DNA of 12,317 nucleotides, taken from assembly GCA_937944175.1 (NCBI GenBank), contig CALDZW010000015.1:1-12317 (forward strand), in the 5' to 3' direction. Positions 1 through 8,100 of the stretch are shown here, piece after piece. The notes under the pieces are model-generated. The model was not told where the DNA came from. It ran no database searches and was given only the letters and a program-made list of their open reading frames with translations. The position numbers and the translations under genes were made by a program. How positions within the stretch are numbered: position 1 is the stretch's first letter; every line of letters begins with the position of its first letter. Origin of the DNA: an uncultured Candidatus Altimarinota bacterium. GTDB taxonomy: Bacteria; Patescibacteriota; Gracilibacteria; BD1-5; UBA6164.

Positions 1-5
1 ACTTC

Positions 6-34
6 AAATAATACACTAGCTGTATTATTTTTTT
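6..34 (+). terminator. Intrinsic terminator of an off-window upstream gene
   Basis: A 10-bp perfect stem (6-15 with 21-30) closes a 5-nt loop CTAGC and runs into a T tract (28-34). It ends 11 nt before the glmS start, so it most likely terminates a plus-strand gene lying left of the window. Because glmS begins so close behind it, glmS is either transcribed by read-through or from a promoter overlapping this hairpin. Confidence 0.6.
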
Positions 35-45
35 ATTAACAAATT

Positions 46-1872
46 ATGTGTGGAATCTTTGCTTATAACTGATCTGAAAATGCTGTTCCCCTACTGGTTG
101 AATGACTGAGAAATTTAGAATATAGAGGATATGATAGCGCTGGTGTTTTTTGAATCACTAAAACTGGAGAGATCTTTCTTGAAAAAGCTGTGGGTAAAGT
201 AACTAACCTTGCTACAAAAGTTGAAAAAAATAGCAATAAAAAGGGAGATTATAATTGTTGAATTGCTCATACTAGATGGGCTACTCATGGTTGAGTAACT
301 GAAGCAAATACTCATCCTCACTATTCTTCTAATAAAAGATTCTTTGTTGTTCATAATGGGATTATTGAAAACTATAGAGAGCTAAAAAAAGGCTTAGAAT
401 CAAAATGACATGAATTTTATTCTGACACTGATACGGAAGTGGTTGCTAAATTGCTTGAAGAACAATTTACTTGAGACTTACTAGAAACTGTAGAAAAAGT
501 TACAAAAATGCTTGTGTGAGCATATGCTCTTGGTGCAGTTGATTCAGAAAATCCTTGAGTTTTGATTGGAGCAAAGCTCTGAAGTCCAATGATTGTTTGA
601 ATATGAGAATCTGGAATATTCCTATCAAGTGATATTAATGCAGTGAGTAAAGTTGCGGATGAATTTATTTCTTTGGAAGATTATGAGATTGTTAAATTAG
701 AAGATGGAAAACACTCGATCTTTTGTTCAGGAAAAGAAGTAAGAAGAAAATGAGAAAAAATCAATGATAATTTTCAAGCCGCTGATATGTGAGACTTTGA
801 AACATTTACGGATAAAGAAATTGCAGATATCCCTGAGGTTATTAGAAATGTATTTAGATGAAGAGTAGATTTTGATGAACACATAATTAAAAGCTCCACT
901 CTTGAAAGGCTTAATGAATATGATATTGAAAGAATTGAAATTATTTGAAATGGATCTAGTTATTTTGCATGAACAGCAAGTCAATGATGGTTTAGATCAC
1001 TGGCATGACTCCCATGTGAGGCACGTCAATGAAGTGAATTTTTGTATGAAACATTTCTTCCTGATCAAAAATGCCTCTATATTTTTATGAGTCAGTCGTG
1101 AGAAACAGCAGATATTAGAGAGTCTGTGAAAATGGTAAAGAGTAAATGATGCCTGACGTTTGGAATTGTTAATGTAGTAGGAAGTACGGTTGCACGTGAA
1201 TGCGATATGTGACTTTTTAGTAGAAGTGGGATAGAGGTATGAGTAGCTAGTACAAAGAATATTGTTGGTCAGCTATGAGTATTAATTCTGATGGCCATTA
1301 GTATGTGACTCTCTAGAAATCTTCAAACTGTTGAGGCTCATGATATCTTAGATAAACTCTCTGAGCTTCCAGAAAAATTGGAATCACAATTGAATAATCT
1401 TACACACACAAATAACCTTGTTGAAAAGTATGCTCAATATAAGAATTTTTTCTTTTTATGAAGAAATCTCCTTCATTGAACCGCATGTGAATGTAGTCTG
1501 AAATTCAAAGAACTCACTCAGATTCATAGTGAGGCCTATTCAACTTGAGAACTAAAACACTGAGCACTAGCACTTATTACTAAAGACATGCCTACTATTG
1601 CCTTGAATCTAAAATGACTCTTTAGGTCTAAAAATGAATCTAATGTGCAAGAAGTAAAAGCAAGATGAGGAGTTGTACTATGAGTTATTACGAGATGAGA
1701 CAAAAATGCTGAACTGTATGATGATATTATAGAAGTGCCAAGTGTTCATCCAATTCTTTCCCCTTTTATGCCTCTTATACCACTGTGGTCACTCTCAGTT
1801 TGAGTTGCTAAAGTATTAGGAAAAGATGTTGATAAACCTCAAAATCTTGCTAAAAGTGTAACTGTAGAATAA
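46..1872 (+). CDS. glmS: Glutamine--fructose-6-phosphate aminotransferase (isomerizing)
   Basis: With UGA read as Gly this is one uninterrupted 608-aa frame, essentially the usual GlmS length. GlmS makes glucosamine-6-phosphate from fructose-6-phosphate and glutamine in the cytosol, the entry step to UDP-GlcNAc and cell-wall sugars. The N-terminal glutaminase domain starts MCGIFAYNG, so Cys2 becomes the terminal nucleophile after Met removal. It also has YRGYDSAGV (about residues 26-34), RWATHGG near 80 and HNGIIENYRE near 105. Two SIS sugar-isomerase domains follow: GNGSSYFAGTAS near 303, MSQSGETADI near 347, and GRNLLHGTACECSLKFKEL near 475. The C-terminus ends LAKSVTVE, the family's conserved tail. 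Many invariant glycines are TGA codons. No Shine-Dalgarno precedes the ATG. The next gene starts 2 nt after the stop, so the two are probably co-transcribed. Confidence 0.97.
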
Positions 1873-1874
1873 TA

Positions 1875-2243
1875 ATGTGGCTTATAAGATTTCAAAACAT
1901 AAAAACGAGTGATTATGCTAAAATTACTAGACTGTGTAAAAAGTCTGGTTTTTTTCCAAAGAAGTTTTCAGCTACAATGCTAGTCAAATGAATTATCAGT
2001 CATATGCTTTTAAGGAAATCATGGAGAAAGATATGAGAACAATTAGGAGTACCCTATTTGCCACTCTATCAATTTTATCAAAAAATTAAGTGAAAACAGG
2101 AATTACATGAAATACTTTTGTTTTTTTGTGAGAAAAAGATAATTAGCTATATGTGAGCTCAAAAGAATATGACAAGAGACTTACTTGAGTCAAATGAACT
2201 TGTAAAAAAAAGTATTGATCAAATTAAAAAAGAATTCATATAG
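1875..2243 (+). CDS. Small HTH-like hypothetical protein
   Basis: A 122-aa frame with four in-frame TGA (Gly) codons, starting 2 nt after the glmS stop. I do not recognise the family with certainty. The segment SWRKIGEQLGVPYLPLYQFY (about residues 54-73) reads like a helix-turn-helix ('…W..IG..LGV…L…') of the sort seen in transposase N-terminal or DNA-binding domains. The rest is basic and Lys-rich with a charged C-terminal helix. There is no catalytic transposase domain, so it is either a stand-alone DNA-binding protein or a relic of a mobile element. Tight spacing implies co-transcription with glmS. The stop codon lies inside the following terminator hairpin. Confidence 0.65.
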
Positions 2244-2260
2244 AATTCTTTTTTAATTTT
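2221..2260 (+). terminator. Strong intrinsic terminator overlapping the gene end
   Basis: A perfect 17-bp stem (2221-2237 with 2243-2259) has a 5-nt loop ATATA. The right arm includes six T's and the sequence stays T-rich after it. The TAG stop of the preceding gene (2241-2243) sits in the loop and at the base of the right arm, so the last codons are part of the hairpin. It should end the glmS transcript. Because A and T runs flank both arms it could also work from the minus strand. Confidence 0.8.
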
Positions 2261-2401
2261 TTATGGTATTCACACAACATTTCTTGTAAACTACATTCTT
2301 TTATTATATTTCTACTTAATATTTCTATTCTAATAATAGAATTCTTCTTAAGTTTTAGAATGGGGCTAAAAAGAATAGTTGTATGTATTCCATTTATTTC
2401 T

Positions 2402-2548
2402 TTATACTAATTTTTGCAATTCCCTTCTTTCTGAGAAAGTCATATATCAGATATATTTTAAGAAATTGAGCTTTTCCTTATCACTTAGTAGTAAAGAATT
2501 AGCAATTGCATCAATTAGTTCTTTATCAATTAGTATTGATTTTAGCAT
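2402..2548 (-). CDS. Small hypothetical protein, 48 aa
   Basis: A short minus-strand frame (ATG at 2548, TAA at 2404-2402) with one in-frame TGA=Gly. The product is leucine- and charge-rich and predicted helical: it begins MLKSILIDKELIDAIANSLL, then has SDKEKLNFLKYIGYMTFSER, and ends QKLV. It looks like a real small soluble protein rather than random sequence: hydrophobic residues are spaced helically and Asp, Glu and Lys are balanced. No family is recognised. A TATACT box 5 nt upstream of the ATG would give a near-leaderless mRNA. Being so short, it could still be a chance ORF. Confidence 0.5.
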
Positions 2549-2741
2549 AATTTAGTATATATTTATATATAAATTATATTAAAAGAAATAATTAATTACA
2601 CACAATTTTTTGTAATTACCATTACTTCAATCTATTGTTTAAAATAGAGTGTTGAATTTGTAACTACATATATATTAAAACATAGATATTTATTATTGTC
2701 AATACTTTTATATAATAATTACCACTTTTATTATATTTTCT
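2549..2741. other. Divergent AT-rich intergenic spacer
   Basis: This 193-nt, very AT-rich stretch lies between the 48-codon minus gene and ruvC and must hold both promoters. It has TATACT (minus, at 2559-2554) near the small gene and TATATT (2732-2737) 4 nt before the ruvC ATG. An 8-bp inverted repeat TAATTACA/TGTAATTA (2593-2600 with 2611-2618) sits in the middle and could be a regulator site, but short palindromes are expected by chance here. No further gene was seen. The stretch 2261-2401, on the other side of the small gene, also shows no gene. Confidence 0.4.
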
Positions 2742-3212
2742 ATGAGAGTACTCTGAATTGACCCGTGAACAACAACCGTTTGATTTGCTTTTATTGATAA
2801 GAATGCTTGAAATTATGATATTATAGATTTTGGAATTATAAGCACTACACCCAAAATTGATATAGCTATAAAAATTTTTGAAATATGAACAGATCTTTCT
2901 GCTATAATTGAAACTCACAAGCCTGATGTTATTTCAATTGAGAAGCTTTTTTTTCAAAATAACATTAAAACATGAATTGATGTAGCACAGGCAAGAGGTG
3001 TTGTTTTGTACTTAGCAGTTAAATACAATCTTGAAATACTTGAGTATACTCCATTACAAGTAAAAAAAGCTATTACTTGAAATGGACAATCAAAAAAACT
3101 ACAGCTCCAAAGAGCAATTCAAATGATTTTTCAGTTAGATAGTCTACCTCAGCCAGATGATGCAGCTGATGCTATATGACTTGCCTATATGTGAGCACTA
3201 AATTCTAATTAA
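2742..3212 (+). CDS. ruvC: Crossover junction endodeoxyribonuclease RuvC
   Basis: A 156-aa frame with TGA=Gly, a little shorter than the usual 160-175 aa. RuvC is the dimeric resolvase that cuts Holliday junctions made during recombination and fork repair, normally with RuvAB. The start MRVLGIDPGT carries the first catalytic Asp (D7). The second acid is E67 in SIEKLFF, and the last pair is D140/D143 in DDAADAIGLAY, so the RNase-H-like active site is complete. GQSKKLQ (115-121) matches the DNA-contact segment of the family. TGA encodes the conserved glycines G5, G9 and G14. ruvA and ruvB are not in the window. There is no Shine-Dalgarno; a TATATT box ends 4 nt before the ATG. Confidence 0.96.
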
Positions 3213-3214
3213 AT

Positions 3215-3241
3215 TTGAAATATTTAATTATCCTTTATAAT
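3215..3241 (+). promoter_or_regulatory. Promoter of the tRNA gene
   Basis: TTGAAA (3215-3220), a 15-nt spacer, then a consensus TATAAT (3236-3241). The -10 box ends 9 nt before the first base of the tRNA, so transcription would begin within a few bases of the mature 5' end. The spacer is slightly short. Confidence 0.5.
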
Positions 3242-3250
3242 AATGTTTAT

Positions 3251-3327
3251 AAGGTCCTAGCTTAACTAGAAGAGTGCTCAGATTCCGACCCTGAGAGGCC
3301 TAGGTGCAATTCCTGGGGACCTTGCCA
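3251..3327 (+). tRNA. tRNA with anticodon CCG (Arg by the standard code; unusual, possibly Trp-like)
   Basis: A 77-nt cloverleaf with encoded CCA. The acceptor stem is a perfect 7 bp (3251-3257 with 3317-3323), with discriminator G73 and CCA at 3325-3327. The T arm CTAGG/CCTGG (3300-3304 with 3312-3316) has loop TGCAATT. The D arm GCTT/GAGT is weak (two G-U pairs). The anticodon arm folds either as TCAGA-TTCCGAC-CCTGA with one A-C mismatch, or as a 5-bp stem with a 9-nt loop; both place CCG at the centre. CCG pairs with CGG. Odd points are A1-U72 and G73, usual in bacterial tRNA-Trp, together with A20, C35 and G36, which are Arg elements. G18 is replaced by A and U55 by G in the elbow. It has its own promoter and terminator. 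Whether it carries Arg or Trp cannot be decided here, and it could be a decaying or foreign tRNA. Confidence 0.8.
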
Positions 3328-3338
3328 ATTTAAAATAT

Positions 3339-3369
3339 AAAAAACTATAGGGTGAACTATAGTTTTTTT
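3339..3369. terminator. Bidirectional intrinsic terminator
   Basis: A 12-bp perfect stem (3339-3350 with 3357-3368), loop GGTGAA, with an A run on the left arm and a T run on the right. It ends the tRNA transcript on the plus strand. Read on the minus strand it ends the convergent membrane-protein gene, whose TAA stop (3370-3368) abuts the hairpin. Confidence 0.8.
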
Positions 3370-3838
3370 AGCAGGCCTTTTTTGTAATGGAATCAAAGCT
3401 CTTTTTTCATGCAAAGCGCACTACAATATATACAGGTACAGCAACAAAAATACATGGGACTAGTGATAAGACAAACATTATACTGGTATATAAAAACATC
3501 ATTATGTTTATAAAAAATCATTTATCTAGACTATACTTTTCTATATACTTAATTGGTTGGATCCATGAATATTTTAGTAATCAAAAGTCTGCTCTTTTTC
3601 TTCATATTTCTCTCTCTTTATATGGAAGTCATTCTAATTTCCAATAAGATATGTCATGATGTTTGAAATCAAGATAGAAAAATAGCTTTGTCATTATCCA
3701 TCTTAGCCAAGTTGGTAGACAGTTGTTCCCTACTCAATTAATGATTCACTCATCTTTGAGAAGCTTTATATCTTCTTTGGTATATTCATATGCTCTTATT
3801 GTTTTTAATTCTTGTAATCTTTTATTTATATCTGACAT
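3368..3838 (-). CDS. Phage-type phospholipase-A2-like small membrane protein
   Basis: A 156-aa minus-strand frame, seen only with TGA=Gly. The middle has NGVGNNCLPTW (34-44), then KHHDISYW (59-66) and RKRADFGLL (80-88). This order, 'NG.G…P', then HD..Y, then R..AD, resembles small phage-encoded proteins related to prokaryotic phospholipase A2, where the His-Asp pair (here H61-D62) is catalytic. The Cys that usually precedes HD is absent. The C-terminal part (about 108-144) is hydrophobic enough for one or two membrane helices, after which a short basic tail ends in Cys. It may be a membrane-bound lipase-like or lysis-related protein; this is inferred from motif shape only. It lies next to a tRNA and converges on it across a shared terminator. 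A TATACT box ends 3 nt before the ATG. The plus-strand 86-codon ORF opposite (3387-3647) is its shadow. Confidence 0.7.
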
Positions 3839-3927
3839 GAGAGTATATAGTTTATGACTTATTTAACTCCTTGTATTATAACTAATAATATAGCTAATAA
3901 AATAAATATTTAGATTAAAAAAAATTC

Positions 3928-3955
3928 TTGAATAAATAAAAACTACTGTTATAAT
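3928..3955 (+). promoter_or_regulatory. Candidate promoter of the lipoprotein gene
   Basis: TTGAAT (3928-3933), a 16-nt spacer and consensus TATAAT (3950-3955) predict a start near 3962 and a leader of about 26 nt. A second TATAAT (3978-3983) stands only 4 nt from the ATG and would give a leaderless mRNA, but it has no good -35. Either or both may be used. Confidence 0.45.
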
Positions 3956-3987
3956 ATGGTATATATAATTACTCTATTATAATACAT

Positions 3988-5625
3988 ATGAAAAAAATAG
4001 CTATATTGATTATTTGTTGTTTCTTTATCTCTAGTTGCAATACTAGTAATATTTTTGGAAAAAAAGAATCAGATGAATTTATAATTGCTGATAAAATAGA
4101 AGATATTCCCATTATTCCTGTTTGATTTAATGAATTTAAAAATAGTGCAGTAAAATTTATATATCCAGAATGATATAAAGACTGAATTGAGGTAAAAACT
4201 TATACATTCAAAGAATTTATATGAAATGCTTGTATTGCAAAAGAAATAGAACTGTGGGTAAAGAATAACCCAGATGTAGTACAATGAGATATTATCAAGT
4301 ATTGAGAGGAAAGACATAATTATTATAGAGAGGTTATCCATTCAATAAAAGATGGTTTTTATGAACAATCTCTTAATGAAAATTGAAAACATTTTGATTA
4401 TGAGTGATGTGGAAGATGAATTCGTTTGATTGGTTGAAAAAATGTAGTAGTTGGATGACTTAATGGAGTATTATTTCAATATATAGATGTAAAAAGGAAA
4501 GAACCAATATGCGACAATAATTTCACAAGTGAACTGATTCTTGTTAAATCTCTTAATGAAATAATAAGTATAAAATTATGAGAAAATAAAGGAATTTCGT
4601 CTAACTTATTGAAAAAAGATAAAAAATGAAACTTGTGTGCAACATTTGATGATGTGGAAAGTGCAAAAATCTTGCTAGATAAAATTATGTTATACTTTTC
4701 AACTTGAGCAAGTTTAGCGTGATCTCCTTTTGCCTTTCTAGAAACTAGGTCAGAAGAAATTAATGATATACTAATGAGTATAAAGGTTGATCCTGATTTT
4801 CTCAATGCTATATGATTACAAGAAAACAAGCAATATATAGAAAGAATATCTAATAAATATATTAAATGAACTCTAGAACAACCAAAAGAGTTTAGTTATG
4901 ATATACCAAATATAACATGAAAAACTACTCTTGAAGTAGAAACTATCTTTAGGGCTTGAGAATTATATTATAAAGTCTTTTATACAGGAGATAATACCTA
5001 TATGAATGATCATAGTAATGAAACAATTACTTTAAAATTTAAAGATGGAAGTGATTTTATGATTGCTAAAGAGTTTATTACTTTAAATGAATTCACTGCT
5101 TGAGTTACCAGGCAATGAAAAAAAACTTCATATTTGTGAAAAGAGTGACATATAAAACTTTCTCAAGAAAAATATGTATCTGTTTCAGGAGTCTCTTTTA
5201 CATTTCCAGCAATTGAACAAGCAAATCTTGAGTCTTCAGTTATTTCTAATCTTCCATGAGAAAATGAACTTGAATCTAGAGATTTTACAGAGAAAAATAC
5301 TCAAATAATCCAAAAAAGCTGAAAGGATAAAATGGTAGTGAGTTCTGTTGATTCAAGCAGTAATTTTAAAAATTGAGCTGTTATCACATGAAAAGTAGAG
5401 GATAAAAATATTGATCAAATAAGTGTTGATTTCTCTAATAAATCTTCAATTTATCCTGATGATCACTACAAACTTAAAAAATTTAAAAAATGAGATAATT
5501 TTTATGAATATAAGGCATTCTCAGAGTTTGATGTATTTTGAACCTGAAAGAATACTTATACTATTACTGGCTATACAAATAATGAAGTTGTTGCTGTTAT
5601 AGATGTAGTTATTGACTCAAAATAG
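3988..5625 (+). CDS. Large lipoprotein of unknown function
   Basis: A 545-aa frame with many TGA=Gly codons. The N-terminus MKKIAILIICCFFISSC is a lipoprotein signal with lipobox I-S-S-C, so Cys17 should be lipidated and the protein anchored on the outside of the membrane. The next residues, NTSNIFGKKESDEF, look like a flexible linker. The rest is Lys-, Glu- and Asn-rich with short beta-strand-like stretches and no recognised catalytic motif. The last third (about 400-545) reads like beta-sandwich material, e.g. VSVSGVSFTFPA and GKNTYTITGYTNNEVVAV. A role in surface binding or adhesion is possible but not shown. It is a single-gene unit; no strong terminator follows, only a 5-bp stem with a T8 run near 5672-5693. 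Confidence 0.85.
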
Positions 5626-5731
5626 CTTTTTGTTTGCGATTATAGCTTATTAATATTTTAACAAAAGTGTTTTAAAACAAAGGTTTTTTTTGAGTTAATA
5701 ACAAGTTTTTAACATGAACATAGTGCTGAGT

Positions 5732-5759
5732 TTTACATGTATTGCAAAACCTTTATAAT
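5732..5759 (+). promoter_or_regulatory. Promoter of the channel-like gene
   Basis: TTTACA (5732-5737, one mismatch to consensus), a 16-nt spacer and TATAAT (5754-5759) place the start near 5766, about 27 nt before the ATG at 5793. The 5626-5792 spacer otherwise holds no gene. Confidence 0.5.
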
Positions 5760-5792
5760 TAGATTACTTTATATTTCTAAATATGTCAGAGT

Positions 5793-6956
5793 ATGAACCA
5801 AATATTAGCTAATTATGGTATTGATGTTAATTTTTTGATCAAAGCAATACTCGTAATAATTTGAGTTTTAGTAGTGATATTTGTAGCAAAGATTATTGCT
5901 GCAATTGTTGGATGACTTATTAAAAAAGCATCTTTTATTAGAAAAATGTTTAAAAAGGTTGGAATTAAACTTGATATGGATCAAGTAGGAAATATTGTAG
6001 CTAAGGTATTATATTTTGTGCTGATAACTGGAGCAGTTATTTGATGACTAGCATACTTAGGTATATTAAGTGATCAATCATTATGAAATTTTGTAAATAT
6101 GTATATTATGCCTCTTCTAAATGCATGATGACTTGCTATTATTGCATGGGTACTTGCTGCATTAGCAAAAACAGGTATCACAAAATGACTTGAAACTACA
6201 GAGATTGATGAAAAAATTTGAGAATCTTCAGATTCTGGTGTTTCAATATCTGAAAGTTTATCTACTGTTTGATTTTGGGGAGTAATTCTCTATTTTCTTC
6301 CACAAATCTTAGCAAAATTAGGTCAAGATGAACTTCTTGCACCAATCACTTGAATTATTAATAATATAACAGCATATATACCTCAACTTATATGAGCAGG
6401 TATAATAGTAGCAATTGCTTATTTTATTGGTAAATTTGTTTCAAAACTTGTTACAGAATTACTAGGATGACTCTGATTTGATAAAGTTCTTGGTCTTGTA
6501 TGAATTAAAAATAATAAATCAAGTGCTACACCATCTGCTATTATTTGAAAATTGGTATTTGTATATATTGTATTATTTGCAGTTTTAGAAGCTGCTAGCC
6601 AACTCTGATTTGATAATCTTACAGGAATAATTAATCAGTTTATTTGATTTGGGTCTAACATTCTTATTTGAGTTATTATTTTTGGAATCTGAATGTACTT
6701 GGCTAACTTAGCTGCTTGAGCAATTCAATCTGCTACAACATCAAAACTTCTTCCAAAGATTGCTAAATGAGCAATTATAGTACTTACTTCATTCATGTGA
6801 CTTCAGCAAATGGGTCTTGGATGAGAAATTATTAATCAAGCATTTACACTTCTTATCTGAGCATGAGCTGTTGCATTTGCATTAGCTGTATGACTTTGAT
6901 CAAAAGAGATTGCGTGACAAGAGGTGAAAAATTTTATCGAAAATATGAAAAAATAA
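5793..6956 (+). CDS. TM-helix repeat (CmpX/MscS-related) mechanosensitive channel-like membrane protein
   Basis: A 387-aa, strongly hydrophobic protein, full length only with TGA=Gly. It shows repeated units of a membrane helix followed by an amphipathic stretch, as in the conserved TM-helix family linked to CmpX-type mechanosensitive channels. A helix at about 15-40 is followed by a basic patch (KKASFIRKMFKKVG). Further helices lie at about 70-90, 104-122, 155-175, 193-217, 250-270, 284-305 and 350-370. The end FALAVGLGSKEIAGQEV matches the Gly-rich 'A.A.GLG.K..A' signature that closes each repeat. The classic MscS beta domain is not visible. Family members are thought to respond to membrane tension. 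The many TGA codons, several in pairs, fall in glycine-packed helices. It sits just upstream of an SPFH protein, but a terminator and separate promoter suggest independent control. Confidence 0.85.
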
Positions 6957-6975
6957 TTTACTATTTTAGTAACTC

Positions 6976-7011
6976 AAAAAGATATATTAAAATTCTAATA
7001 TATCTTTTTTT
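6976..7011 (+). terminator. Intrinsic terminator after the channel-like gene
   Basis: A 14-bp perfect stem (6976-6989 with 6996-7009), loop AAATTC, with an A5 run before and a T7 run after. It lies 19 nt past the stop codon. Confidence 0.8.
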
Positions 7012-7036
7012 GATATTTTTATAATCTAATTATAAT
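7010..7036 (+). promoter_or_regulatory. Candidate promoter of the SPFH gene
   Basis: TTGATA (7010-7015) and TATAAT (7031-7036) with a 15-nt spacer; the predicted start is near 7043, about 24 nt before the ATG. The spacer is short, so this is tentative. A TATGAT (7058-7063) 3 nt before the ATG is an alternative for a leaderless start. Confidence 0.35.
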
Positions 7037-7066
7037 AATGCTGTTTTACTTATTAAATATGATGCT

Positions 7067-8029
7067 ATGCTTAGATTTGTTATTCCAATATTGTTAATTC
7101 TCATTCCTATATTATGATTTCTTTCATGAAATCCTCAGGTTATTATAGGAGCAGTTGTTTTGGATATTATTCTTATTGTTTTATCTGTGAGAATTGTTTC
7201 TCCAAATACAGTAAAAACAGTAGAATTCTTTTGAAGATACAATAGAATATTAAGAGCTGGTCTTAATTTTATTATTCCACTTGTTGAAACTACTAAAAAT
7301 CAAGTACTCTATAGAAGAAACTTCTCTGTTGAAGTTGAGTGAGTAACACAAGATAATGTTACAGCATACATTGGGCTTAATGTAATATACTATGTAAATG
7401 ATAATTGAGATAATTCAAAATCATGAAATATATTTAAATCTATTTATGAAATTGATGATCCAAGGACAATGATGAGAGCTACTATTGATGAACAATTAAG
7501 AGCTATGATAGTTGCCTTTACTCATAAAAATATTTTTGCAAAAAGAGAGGATATATGAGAAGCTATTGAAATAAGACTTAGAGAAAAGCTTTCGACATTT
7601 TGATATACACTTGATTCAATACAGGTAAGAGATGTAAAGCTTGAGAGTTCAGTAATGTCAGCTATGAATAAAATTGTCGAAACAGAAAAATTTAAAGAAG
7701 CTGCTTTTAATGAAGCTGAGGCTCAAAAAATTATGCAAGTAAAAGAAGCTGAGGCTGAAAAAGAATCAAAAATTTTATTATGAGAATGAATGGCTGGTCA
7801 AAGAATGAAAATTGCAGAATGATTTAAAGAGTCAGTTGATTTAATTAAGCAAACTGATTGATCATTAAATGCTGAAAAAGTTTTAGCTTTCTTATTAGAT
7901 TCATCAAGAATTGAAACTCTCTGAGCTATTTGAGTCAAAGATAATGCAAAGCTTGTGTATTTGAATGAAGATCTTGAGTGAAGAGCATCTAAGCTTCTTT
8001 CTTGAAGTGAGGTAATGGACAATAAGTAA
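7067..8029 (+). CDS. SPFH/Band 7 (stomatin/HflK-like) membrane protein
   Basis: A 320-aa frame with TGA=Gly, close to the usual 300-320 aa. Two hydrophobic segments at the N-terminus (about 2-20 and 24-43) form a membrane anchor. SVRIVSPNTVKTVEFFGRYN leads into the SPFH beta domain, with AGLNFIIPLVE and the 'YRRNFSVEVEGVTQDNVTA' strand pair typical of stomatins. From about 200 on, an Ala/Glu/Lys-rich coiled coil (EAAFNEAEAQKIMQVKEAEA) supports oligomer formation, then GEGMAGQRMKIAEGFKESVD. SPFH proteins form ring-like membrane scaffolds and often steer proteases or organise membrane domains; no NfeD-type partner is seen nearby. The upstream neighbour is a tension-channel-like protein. The start was chosen because no other in-frame ATG lies upstream. 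Confidence 0.93.
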
Positions 8030-8038
8030 TTATAATAT

Positions 8039-8078
8039 AAAAAATGTTCTAAAATGTTATTTTTAGAACATTTTTTTT
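8039..8078 (+). terminator. Intrinsic terminator after the SPFH gene
   Basis: A 16-bp perfect stem (8039-8054 with 8061-8076), loop TGTTAT, then more T's. The ten bases TGTTCTAAAA of the left arm recur at 8085-8094, so the right arm has a second possible partner downstream. Confidence 0.85.
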
Positions 8079-8100
8079 GAATCTTGTTCTAAAATTTAAG

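Noticed and set aside
46..1872. Degraded glmS pseudogene with many in-frame stops
   Set aside because: All the apparent stops are TGA and most align with conserved glycines, with no frameshift; this is recoding, not decay.
2323..2341. 7-bp hairpin TTCTATT/AATAGAA as terminator of the 48-codon minus gene
   Set aside because: It lacks a T run on the minus strand and short AT hairpins are common by chance here.
3387..3647. 86-codon plus-strand ORF downstream of the tRNA
   Set aside because: It lies wholly opposite the 156-aa minus-strand gene, which has sensible composition, in-frame UGA-Gly codons and a terminator at its end; the plus frame has none of these.
5672..5693. Terminator after the lipoprotein gene (AAAAC…GTTTT then T run)
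   Set aside because: The stem is only 5 bp with a single C-G pair, too weak to call beside the strong terminators elsewhere in the window.
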